A stretch of 64,000 nucleotides of DNA from Sipunculus nudus (GCA_026874595.1 CM049316.1:44159695-44223694); one strand, 5' to 3'; positions 46,856 to 55,947 are shown, counted from the first letter of the stretch. The notes: generated by a model not told the origin, from the sequence alone. Translations and numbers: made by a program.

Positions 46856-47251
46856 ATCACCCTATTTAAACTCTGATTCAACAAAAGGATAATCATGAAT
46901 CATGGCCATATTTCGCTCATATTAGCTTGGTCACCGTTTTAAACAAATAGTCATTATGTAATCCAGTGGTTTTTCATACTTTTATGTTCACTTACACATT
47001 CGTGTTACGAGCATGGGCCAGTTATTTCATTATGGGTCTTAACAAGGGCATTTCGGGAATGGGCATAGTAACGAATATATTTTAGTGTGGATCTGGCACA
47101 TGGTCCCGTCCGGATTCAGGATCGTCATCAAGGAATATTCCAAAATTTACAGTCATTTGTCAACGAATGAATTTGGGAATATGGCCGAATAAGAGAATGC
47201 AAACACGAGTTGGGTAGCACCCTACAGAAGGGAACCCCACATGGCGGAGGC

Positions 47252-48079
47252 TTGCATGCCTTAGAATGCAGATTTATAGTTAAATTGGTGTTGAATAAGT
47301 AAGGATCGGAGATCTTTTTTTTAATTCTTGACCTCAGGGTTATGAGGAACATTCGCCAACTTATGACATTTCGGTGATTAAAACGTTCCTGTCCTGAAAC
47401 TTGCGTAATTTCCAACATAGCAGGTAAGCCAGAGGGGTTTATCTTGAAAGTTTAAGTACATATTTTATTAGTCGAGATATTTCATAATCTAGTCCTTCAA
47501 AACGAAAAACCCTGAGAGTTTTTTTCTGTAATAATACTGGGAGGTATAAAATACCCACATTACTTTAAAAGTGGATGATATCAAAGACGCAATTAAGTCT
47601 CTCTTACCGGAAGCACAAACATTAGGCTTCGAAAGGACAGTCGTAAAAGGGACCAAAATCAATTTTTTCTTATTCTTTTTTTGTTCTTAATAACACTCTC
47701 TTCGATTACTATGAAAATATAACCCACATACGATCATCAAAAGAATCAGTTTGCGCTTGATGGAAGCGGGTCACACCACTGTCACATGGCGTTTTACTGG
47801 GCTTAATGTGCCCTTTAAAGATTATAATTTTCCTTTTATCTGCATTATATTATAACGTCATATTGTTCGCCAGCTGGTAAATCGGAAGGTAAAACCGGTA
47901 CGGTATTGCTTTATTACCCTGCTTTTATTCTGCGAAATGGACTATTTACTGACTTATAAATGACAGAACAGAAATTCATTTTTTTTTCATGAAATCCAGA
48001 ATCTGTATTCATGTAATCGATCATTTATGATCATCCAAAGTAACATCATATATATATTTATATATATATTTATATATAT
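47252..48079. other. No recognisable feature up to a short (AT) flank
   Basis: AT-rich. Ends in the TATATATTTATATATAT tract into which the TRIM is inserted. Confidence 0.4.
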
Positions 48080-48213
48080 TGTTACGAAACCAAATAAATG
48101 AGGAGAAAACCCTGGGCCGATCCGGGAGTCGAACCTAGGTCGGTGGCGCACAAATCCGGCGTACCAACCGCTTCGCTAGAAAGTTCGGTCCGCTTTTATG
48201 TCACCCGGTAACA
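48080..48213 (-). repeat. TRIM 3' LTR with internal Pol III boxes
   Basis: 134 bp. A box TAGCGAAGCGG (48169-48179) and B box GGTTCGACTCC (48125-48135) are both intact. It lacks TGTGCT relative to the 5' LTR, just before the tRNA-like part, and ends GGTTTCGTAACA. Confidence 0.85.
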
Positions 48214-48215
48214 CA

Positions 48216-48224
48216 CCCCCTCTT
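48216..48224 (-). other. Polypurine tract
   Basis: AAGAGGGGG on the - strand, two bases before the 3' LTR. Position and composition fit a plus-strand primer for reverse transcription. Confidence 0.7.
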
Positions 48225-48317
48225 AAGAGCGTTCTGCTATCAGAACAAGACTAATTATCCCAGGAGTCACACTTTGGTGAGCTTATTCCCTGGGCTATAA
48301 AGTTAACCGTCACGTTA

Positions 48318-48332
48318 GACGAGCCCCCCTTT
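48318..48332 (-). other. Primer-binding site, tRNA-Pro-like
   Basis: Three bases (AAA) after the LTR on the - strand comes GGGGGGCTCGTC. A tRNA-Pro primer site starts TGGGGGCTCGTC, as in murine leukaemia viruses, so 11 of 12 positions agree before the match stops (CTAACG here against CCGGGA). Confidence 0.65.
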
Positions 48333-48468
48333 TGTTACGAAGACAAATAAATGAGGGGAAAATCCTTGGCCGATCCGGGAGTCGAACCCAGGTCGGTGGC
48401 GCACAAGTCCGGCGTACCAACCGCTTCGCTAGAAAGCACAGTTCGGTCCGCCTTTATGTCACCCCGTA

Positions 48469-48472
<4 letters not shown>
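48333..48472 (-). repeat. TRIM 5' LTR with internal Pol III boxes
   Basis: 140 bp. On the - strand it begins TGTTTACGGGGTGACATAAA. An A box TAGCGAAGCGG (48421-48431) fits TRGCNNAGYGG perfectly, and a B box GGTTCGACTCC (48378-48388) fits GGTTCGANTCC perfectly. The T-arm stem CTGGG/CCCGG can form, and the tail is TTTTCCCCTCATTTATTTG. A functional Pol III promoter inside an LTR would start RNA inside the element. Confidence 0.85.

Positions 48473-48543
<71 letters not shown>
48473..48543. repeat. (AT)n microsatellite beside the TRIM
   Basis: About 71 bp, perfect; probably the expanded right half of the target tract. Confidence 0.98.
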
Positions 48544-48547
<4 letters not shown>

Positions 48548-48746
48548 TGTGAAAATATGTATATATTCAAATTTAATTGTACAAGGATCCAGTTTTCTAG
48601 AAAATTTACAAAATATGTTCCGAGGATTTAACATTAATTATCCATATTTTTTGCACAAAACGGTTGAACATTGTGTACAACATAATTAAACCTAAGAGCT
48701 ATGTTGCTGGGAAAGACATATATGTTATCTCATATAACTTGGATTC

Positions 48747-48749
<3 letters not shown>

Positions 48750-48800
<51 letters not shown>
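48750..48800. repeat. (AT)n microsatellite
   Basis: About 51 bp, perfect. Confidence 0.98.
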
Positions 48801-48801
<1 letters not shown>

Positions 48802-48944
48802 TTAATTACAGGTGACATTTTATCATTTTAACGCAAAATATTCAGTAGCTGTGATAGGTAATCAACATTTTAAATGTTGTAAATTTCAGGCCTATTTTAG
48901 TAACTAGTGGTGTTCCCGTAAATTCGACATTCGACCCGTTGGTT

Positions 48945-50643
48945 TGAACATATTTATTTTAACAGGATTACAGATAGCCATTGGCTAAATGACATGCTCT
49001 CCTGTAAACATGTAACATGTTAACAATGACGATAACAACATACATACATTTAAACATAAGGTGACATATAAGCATAAGGTGACATATATGCACGTGATAC
49101 AATATTTACAACATAATATAGACGACAAATATTCTTACAGAATGACTAAACATAAACAGACGTGAAAACAATACATGCAGGATAACCGTTGACTATATAC
49201 TGCACTAAGAGCGGGTTTCAAGATAATAAGTAGTGAAGCACTGTGGTAAATACATGACATCATTTAAAAACGTTTAGTTTGTGTAATAAACCGTGTTTAG
49301 GCTTTGCGTATCTTATCACTTATAAAATCTGATGGGGCATTTCTTCCATGTAATATGAATTCAATTAACTTTTCCTTTTCAGTTTTAGTTGTAGGATCAA
49401 GTTTGATAAATAATTTTACATCGTATTTTTCTTCGTCAAATGCTGTTTTAATGAACGTGAACATGTCGGTTCGACATCGGCTGTACTTTGAACATTGTAG
49501 TAAATAGTGTTCCGTGCTTTCTTCAGCTGCTGTACAGTTACAAAGTGGACTATCCGTTTTCCCGATTTTAAATAAATACTGATTCAAAGGACAAGCCCCG
49601 AATCTTAATCTATTGATAATTATCTCGTCTTTTCTGACGGGAAAATAGAAACATCTGTCTTCGGGTTTCTTTGTTTTGAATAAATGGATTTTCAGGGCGC
49701 GCTTGAAAGATTCAAGACAATTAATATTTCTTATTTCAATGGGCAATTTGTTCCATTTTTCACATGCACTAGGCAAAAAAGATCTTTTATATTGTTCTTT
49801 TCTCACGAGTGGTGTATATATATTGTGTTTATTTCGTAGATTATAAGATTTGGAATCGTCGCGCGTCTCTGGAATAAGTTTTCTCAAATAAACTGGCGAT
49901 AGGTTATTGACCATTTTGTAAAATGTGAGAAGTATCTGGAAATCTCTCCTGTAGGAGAGATGAGGCCAATGCAGCTCATCGTACATTTTGTTTGAGCTGG
50001 TTGTGATTAAAGCGCCGGTGCAGATAAGTGCGGCTTTTCTCTGGATGCTTTCTAATTGATTACTTTGTTTCGCTGTACAGCTGTTAAATACTTGTGACCC
50101 GTATTCTAAAACCGGAAGAACCATTGATTTGTACAACCGTTCCAGTATTTTCATAGACATTTTGAATTTATAATGTTTTAAAATGGCAATTTTTTTTTAA
50201 GCTTTAAGACATAAATTATTAATATGTTCGGACCATGACAAATTTTTAGTAAGTATCACTCCGAGGTGTTTTACACTGGTAACGTCAGTCAGTTTGACGT
50301 CGTCAAAATACAGCGGTGGATGAGTATTGTTCGATCTTTTACTTGAAAAACATATAATTTTAGTTTTTGTTGGGTTGAACTGTAAATGCCATTTGTTAGC
50401 CCACTGGCTCAAGCGCTGCAAGTCACGGTTGAGAGACTCCGCTGAATCGACTGGGTTATCAGTAACAGAATATATACAGGTGTCATCAGCATACATTTTA
50501 ATATTATTTTCCATGTGCAAATCAATATCGTTAACAATATCGCTAATCTTATTTGATTGTTCGTTTGAAAGAATGTTTAAATAAAATAAACAACTGTGCG
50601 GCAGAGTTAACCTAGTTATCCCCGGGGCTTGGTGATGAGTCAC
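48945..50643 (-). mobile_element. 5'-truncated LINE with a young RT C-terminus
   Basis: Coding part 49297-50643 (next entry), then a 3' UTR of about 350 bp and a tail at 48982-48946 reading CTATCTGTAATCCTG then TTAAAATAAATATG on the - strand. The conserved RT blocks before YADD are missing, so it is truncated near 50600. The tail matches the SINE-C tail. CAGGAGAGC precedes the tail. Confidence 0.85.
49297..50643 (-). pseudogene. LINE reverse transcriptase C-terminal part, one in-frame stop
   Basis: From the 5' side: KMYADDTCIYS (catalytic YADD box), LQFNPTKTKIICFSSKR, VKHLGVILTKNLSWSEHI, then a TAA at 50197-50199 in an A-rich run. The same frame continues after 12 codons with MSMKILERLYKSMVLPVLEY. 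The C-terminal region has RLRFGACPLNQYLFKIGK and a CCHC-like knuckle, CNC-x8-H-x4-C (positions of CNC and HYLLQC near 49520-49560). It ends with a TAA-type stop at 49297. One stop and no frameshift make this the best-preserved TE gene in the window. The RT plus C-terminal knuckle fits a Jockey/I/CR1-group LINE; clade not assigned. Confidence 0.9.
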
Positions 50644-52539
50644 GGTCAGCTGAGCACAATTATGAGCTGGAGCCCAGTGTTACTGTGGCCTCGTTCCCGG
50701 GTACGTCAGTCAACTAGGGGTTCCATCTGAACTGACGATAGACATACCAAGAAGTATAAATACTTTTAATTAATGAATACACAAAATATAAATATTGTCT
50801 TCCGTTGGTTTTAATAATTCATAAAATCACAACCAGTATGTCAATTCATCGGACGATTTGTCTTCACGAGCGCAGACCACATTTGACCGGGCAATTTGCC
50901 AGGCGAGGCTTAATGAAGTGTCACGATAAGGGGGGAAGCGGAGTACAATGGCCGAACACCACCGGGACAATACGACTGGGCAATAAAATTCCGTGGACAG
51001 CTTGTGGGACTGTCTTTGATGTCAGAGTAGACACTCCTTTTCTTAACCCAAACATTTTCAGATAAGTCAGCCGACATATTTGTCATTTGTGTCCTTGAGC
51101 CTATCGCTTGTACCGGGACTGCGTGTTTTTTTTTATAACAAAAGGAAAGCACTGATCTTTGGCATATATATCTTAGGTCTTTTCACATATTAATTTTGAT
51201 ACAATGCCTGGCTAGGAACGATTAATTAACGAAATTTTTAACCCAACGAATAGTGTTTCAGGTCAAAACAACGAAATTTTAAACCCACGATATTTTCTGA
51301 ATCCACAGTATAGAAGGATAAGAAAGTATTGCTTGCTTCTGCTTTTGCGCCTTTTTCCGTCATCGTGAAGTTCAATGTTTCAGCTAAAGTAACTTGATGT
51401 TCTGCACAGGAACTGTTTTTATATTAACATAGAAAAATCAGTCATAAACCAATTCCATCTATTTTCATTTTGATAATCTATTTTATCTAGATCTATATGA
51501 CACGTTTTATTTAATAAAGTCATGTCTTTTATACTTGTAACGACTGAATGAAACAATTGTTACTGATATAGAATAACATGTCAGATATTATTTGGTTTGA
51601 ACATCAACGTGAACACACCTAGGTGGTTCTATTAATCGGGCCGTGAAAGCGCTTCGCACCCCACCCCATCGCCATAAAGGTCATCATCCAATTTGAAAAT
51701 AAAAATAAAAGAAAACTTTGAATCTTTTTAAGAGAACAGCAGTTATAACATTACCATCTATTTTATAAATTCAATAAATAATGAGAAATTGTTGGTAAAG
51801 GGGGATATTCGATCTTCTCATTACGGCTGTAACTTCTGTAGCTGTGCGGGCCCGTCTGGACAAACATAAACTCCCTTGAAATCAATCCTACGCTACAAAA
51901 CATATACAGCAGAGATGATGTGACTCAATGAGACACTGACAAATTGAGTGCTTTACAATCTCGAGGACCATCTGCATTGTGACCACAACATAATAAGTAA
52001 TCGTAAGTAGATGTGAAAGGATACTCATGTTACAACGAGAAAGACATTAAAGGGCTCATAGTGGAGTGTCGTGTGCAAAATAAAACCGTTATTATAACCA
52101 CGCTTTGGTTATATAGTTCTCTTTACGTTTTCAAATAGTGCCACTATAGGTTTACCCATATGGTGAAACAAATAAGTTTTTATTTCTATCACGTGGGTTG
52201 ATAATAACGGATAACATTTCTTTATAATTCGTGAAAAAGGACAGTTTCGTTAAAACTTTACAAGCTGAAGTACAGTTTCACATTTTAGATTCTTTAACGT
52301 AATTTTCCAATTGGAAGTGGTATATAGTGTTTATTTCGCTCAAAACAGAAAAAAAGTACATCAGTGAAAAAGTTCAGTACAAAAAAAAATAATATTATCA
52401 CTCATTAAGTTTGTAATCATGAGTTTTAAAAAGTCAATGAACACTTTGCTTGATTCAGCAGTGTTATCAGTGGTGTCAGTTTATCTTCAAGGGTGGGGAT
52501 CGGGGATGACTCCCACGTAATCAAATGTTCGGAGAACTA
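50644..52539. other. No recognisable feature
   Basis: Unique-looking. A small duplication, ACGAAATTTTTAACCCAACGA and ACGAAATTTTAAACCCACGA, lies at 51229 and 51271. Confidence 0.4.
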
Positions 52540-52557
52540 ATATATATATATATATAT

Positions 52558-52599
<42 letters not shown>

Positions 52600-52625
52600 T
52601 TATATGACTATATATATATATATAC

Positions 52626-52670
<45 letters not shown>
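52540..52670. repeat. Interrupted (AT)n array
   Basis: Several AT runs separated by TGACTA or ATTTATATGACTA; the spacer itself repeats. Confidence 0.95.
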
Positions 52671-52674
<4 letters not shown>

Positions 52675-52764
52675 CAAATCTGTCTTATGCGACCAAGGAA
52701 ATAGGCACGACTGGTCGTAATAGCCAGTTGCCCGCATTTCACAGGTGGTCTTTCAGACAGGTTG

Positions 52765-52878
<114 letters not shown>

Positions 52879-52950
52879 TATCATCTCAGTGTCACATTTC
52901 AAATATTTTAATAATTCTAATTATTAATATATTTCATTTTCCATATATAA

Positions 52951-53463
52951 TGGCCCACTCGAAAATTCTACACTGGTTTTGTTTCGGGGAGGCTAATCAC
53001 TTTGTAATTGCGATGCCAAAACTGGTTTTGACGAAACTGCGAAACTATCTCCGGAGATGGTTTCGGTTTCGCAAAAAAATCGTCCACTCGATAATTATAC
53101 TGGCATGAGGGCGGCATTGAGTCTAAGTAGTGCAATTTTATTAATTGTTTTATGAAATGATACTGTTGATGTCTGTTAGGGTTAATTAAGCAATGATTGA
53201 AGTAAAAACAGTCTTTCGGAAGTGTGTTGAATTCCATATTAACATCTTTAGCCCTGTATAGCTCAAAAATGAGATCTGTATGTCCAAGTCGTTAAACACG
53301 AGGATATGTTATAGGATACAGAGAAACAGAATACTTGCATCATAATTGCAATATATATTTGCCTGTCACAATTAAAAATGCTCTCCACTTAAAAATACAA
53401 GGCGAAACCACACAAAACCGGTTTCCCGGAACCGAAACTAGTTTTGAATTTTCGAGTTGGCCC
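52951..53463. mobile_element. 513-bp MITE with TGGCCCACTCGAAAATTC ends
   Basis: Left end TGGCCCACTCGAAAATTC. The right end, reverse complemented, is GGGCCAACTCGAAAATTC, matching at about 15-16 of 18, with further similarity inward (ACTGGTTTTG and AACTAGTTTCGG). A subterminal copy, CGTCCACTCGATAATTATAC, lies at 53081-53100. The flanks are TAA (left) and TTA (right), near the TWA target of PIF/Harbinger but not identical. No transposase. Confidence 0.75.
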
Positions 53464-53585
53464 TTAATATTATTCTCTGAACATTAGGGAGTACGATCAC
53501 ATTGACCATTCCAATTTGCTAAAAGGTGGGAGAATATATGCCTCACTCCCCCCTGTATGGACACCCCAGAGCATTATTATTATTT

Positions 53586-53694
53586 TTTTTATTTATTTAT
53601 TTTTTATTGGTTGTAACCGCCTCCATTTTATAATGCTAACCTAACTACGTATATGTACATCTGCAGAATTCCATTCCGCTGTAAAGACTTCAAA
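53586..53694 (+). repeat. Left part of the SINE-B-containing composite repeat
   Basis: GGTTGTAACCGCCTCCATTT, then TAATGCTAACCTAAC, GTATATGTACATCTGCAGAA and TTCCATTCCG match 63878-63953 in order. At 63.9 kb this part is joined directly to SINE-B. Here the two are separated by the GGTAACC repeat and the hAT element. Confidence 0.7.
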
Positions 53695-53722
53695 TTACCC
53701 CCTCTTTCAGGTTATCCCCTGG

Positions 53723-54753
53723 CAGGGCCTCCGAGAGGGGGGGGGGGGGGGGGGGTCAGCCGGTACATCGTATCGGGGCCCGGGTTGGCGAAAAATTTCC
53801 AAGAAGGCATAAAAAAGTTGGAAGTATGGAAGACTAATCTAAATTATTTATTTAAGTGACATATTGTTCTTAATCCGGATTCCGGAGTGCAAAGAAAGGG
53901 CCCAGCCGACCAGGATTTTCACAGAACCCTATTTGCAATGCATGGACATTATATTTTTAACGTGTAAATAAAGTGGGACCAGTTGTTAAAGGGGACCTTA
54001 TAGTAAATATATTGTCCAATAAAAAGCTTGTAACTGAAAATAAGGAAGACTTTCTTTTTTTGCAATAACTTAATTATACATGTTTTGAATCAGGGAGGTG
54101 TGTAGGGCCCGGGCCACCAAGGAGTTGTATTGGGCCCGGGGACTATGTATATTTCATTTGTTTGTCTGTTACATGGTTTCAATCAGGAGGATGGGAGATG
54201 GCCTCCAGGATTTATCAGTCTAAAAATTACTTTGATACATATCATAACCGTCATTCCTTGATGCTATGACTAATGAGCTCTCCTTGAAAATCTTAATTAT
54301 ATTTTAGCTAAATTGTTAACCATGAGTTATTACACATGTTTACTATTATTGGTCCAATCTGATTAATACAATATTCACAATCAGCCTTGATAATTTCTCT
54401 TTTAATGGTTTTGCAATTAATGTATTCATTATAATTGGGTTTGCCTTCTTTGTAATACCGAAGTCAGCCGATGTTGTCATCTGAATTCAGTTGCTTTGAT
54501 TAAAAGGTATAGGCCTATGTAAACGCCTAAACTGCCATTGCCGTTTCTGAATAAGAAAAACATGTTGCTCTCAATCAAATGTTCTCAGTTACGTGTCACA
54601 GATAAGGCAACTTGTGCCAATCAGCTGCACATAAGCAATTGACCTATTGGTCTCGTATAATTAATTTTAATATGTGCCACGCATTTTTTAAGCTTAATTT
54701 TCTCGGTTTTTTTCATGACGTGATTTCCTAATTAAACCGTCTTTTTAGTATTT

Positions 54754-54810
<57 letters not shown>

Positions 54811-54891
54811 GATAATAATAATAGTGCTCGGAGGGGCAGGGGCCCGGCAACGTTTTTGTACCGCCTTAAAAGAATCCTCTCGGAGGCCCTG
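53723..54891. mobile_element. Non-autonomous hAT-type element, 1169 bp
   Basis: TIRs are CAGGGCCTCCGAGAGG at 53723-53738 and its exact reverse complement CCTCTCGGAGGCCCTG at 54876-54891. Inner similarity continues (GCCGGTACA.CGT.TCGGGGCCCGG-type on the left, GGCGGTACAAAAACGTTGCC on the reverse of the right). Flanking 8-mers TCCCCTGG (53715-53722) and CCCCCTGG (54892-54899) agree at 7 of 8. A CAGGG start with an 8-bp duplication is the hAT signature. No transposase frame. It contains a G19 run (53737-53755), GGGCCCGGG repeats near 54108-54142 and (AT)n at 54757-54807. Confidence 0.88.
54757..54807. repeat. (AT)n microsatellite inside the hAT element
   Basis: About 51 bp, followed by AATGATAATAATAATAG. 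Confidence 0.97.
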
Positions 54892-54897
54892 CCCCCT

Positions 54898-54925
54898 GGT
54901 AATCTGAAATCGATTTCAGATTACC
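54898..54925. repeat. Perfect 28-bp palindrome
   Basis: GGTAATCTGAAATC followed by its exact reverse complement GATTTCAGATTACC. It is the core motif of the GGTAACC family. Confidence 0.95.
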
Positions 54926-55646
54926 CCCGGGGGTAGCCTGAATCTGATTTCAGGTTACCCCGCTACTGTTCAGATATCCCCCTCACTGATCAAGCTATTA
55001 TAATTATTTTTCTGTAAGTAGGAGCTCATGAACCGCCCCTGATATATTTATTTACAACGTCCTCAGCTGGCTGGTGATATAGTGGTAAGCTCCGTCGGGC
55101 CGCACATTTGTCTCTCTGCCCGTAACCACTTAATAACACGTATTACCTGAAAAAACTTTACTCACATCCAATTTTAATTAACTTGGCAGGTGTATCTTAT
55201 GGATTCCCTCACTTGATCAGATTTTGGTCACACTTACTCGATTTTTTTTATATTTTTAAAGATTGTTAAACGCCCGTCTTATAGACGGATCGTATTATAA
55301 TACGGGTCCGTCCAATAACCATTGGTATCGCAACGATAACTTACGAGTAATTTGATTGATTTTTAGGAAACTTACCAATAGTATATACCAATAAAGTATC
55401 TCGCATGAGTTCGATTCTGTGCAATATTCTCGTATGTTACTTAAGTTAATGTATAGGATAAGTATCTAAATAATCATAAGTAAACATATTTTTTTGGGGG
55501 GGGGGGGGTTAATCTGAAATTCGAGGGGGTTATCTGAAATCGGTTTCATGTTACCGGGGGAGGGGGGGGGGGGGTAATCGATTTCAGATTACCCCCCGCT
55601 TATCTGAAAAGGGGGTTATCTGAAATCGCTACACCTCTATGGACTA

Positions 55647-55947
55647 CGTGTCAGGGCAGTCTCACACGCTTCCTCTCATTTTATATCCTGGCATTAACCA
55701 GGCCCGATGACTCCTGCACCTGCGGGCCGTGTGTGCATAATCGTCCTCGTTGCTCGGTCATATCACCCAGGAACCCCAAAATGATGCAAAAAATTTGTGA
55801 GTGTAACACGGCCCGTGGGGCACGACCTTCCAATTAAGCCTGCAGAGCGCTCACCTTGGGTGTGGACCGACCATGACAATTCGAGATTCGAACTCACGAT
55901 CTCCCGGCTTTGAGGCCTGTGCTCTACCCCTGAGCCACAGAAGCCGG
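55647..55947 (-). mobile_element. SINE-B, best copy
   Basis: On the - strand the head has an A box TGGCTCAGGGG (55927-55937, 10 of 11 to consensus) followed by TAGAGC, and a B box GAGTTCGAATC (55885-55895). The body follows to GGATATAAAATGAGAGGAAG and GCGTGTGAGACTGCCC at the 3' side. Copies lie at 8478-8750 and from 63961 to the window end. Confidence 0.85.

Larger units (their letters stand above)
45932..47044. mobile_element. TGTTA-ended DNA element nested in the MITE
   Basis: Left end TGTTACAACCCATAATG then TAATAAC. The right end, reverse complemented, is TGTTAAGACCCATAATG then AAATAAC, so the TIRs match at about 21 of 24 positions. AGGGC at 45927-45931 and again at 47045-47049 is a 5-bp target duplication, and removing the insert restores the MITE exactly. 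The inside has no transposase, a tandem block of the terminal motif (next entry), (ATA)n and (AT)n tracts, and a GATCCGCCAC motif near 46537. It is a non-autonomous element of unassigned superfamily. Confidence 0.85.
45820..47251 (+). mobile_element. GCCTCCGCCA MITE, complete but interrupted
   Basis: Left TIR GCCTCCGCCA (45820-45829) and right TIR TGGCGGAGGC (47242-47251) are perfect 10-bp inverted repeats. MITE sequence is 45820-45931 and 47045-47251, about 320 bp without the insert. Family blocks in order: GTGTGT tract, CACAACATAACTCAC, CATGAAATTTTCAGGGC, CATTTCGGGAATGGGC, GGATTCAGGATCGTCATCAA, AATATTCC, GGGAATATGG, CACATGGCGGAGGC. No flanking target duplication is evident. The coding frames across it are MITE sequence. 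Confidence 0.9.
48080..48472 (-). mobile_element. Complete TRIM (miniature LTR retrotransposon) with tRNA-like LTRs
   Basis: Two direct repeats of 140 bp (48333-48472, 5' LTR on the - strand) and 134 bp (48080-48213, 3' LTR) flank 119 bp. Both LTRs start TGTT and end TAACA. On the - strand AAA and then GGGGGGCTCGTC follow the 5' LTR, matching a tRNA-Pro primer-binding site. AAGAGGGGG plus TG precedes the 3' LTR as a polypurine tract. The 119-bp interior has no room for gag or pol, so the element depends on another retrotransposon. It sits in an (AT)n tract and ATAT flanks both sides. LTRs differ mainly by a 6-bp deletion and about 10 substitutions. The size fits TRIMs. A pair of tandem SINEs is the alternative, but the PBS, PPT and TSD argue against it. 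Confidence 0.85.
53695..55646. mobile_element. GGTAACC-family repeat, longest copy, itself interrupted
   Basis: Fragments 53695-53722 (CCCCCTCTTTCAGGTTATCC), 54892-55030 (palindrome, GGGGTAGCCTGAATCTGATT, TCAGGTTACCCCGC) and 55496-55646 (G13, TTATCTGAAATCGG, GTAATCGATTTCAGATTACC, TTATCTGAAATCGC). Comparison with 63.9 kb shows that this whole stretch lies inside another repeat. AAATTAC on the left and GGACTACG on the right flank it. Confidence 0.6.

Noticed and set aside
48080-48472. Two tandem tRNA SINEs
   Set aside because: Both copies have sharp TG/CA ends, a PBS-like and a PPT-like sequence sit exactly at the inner edges, and the solo copy at 56.6 kb has a 4-bp duplication. An LTR structure explains more.
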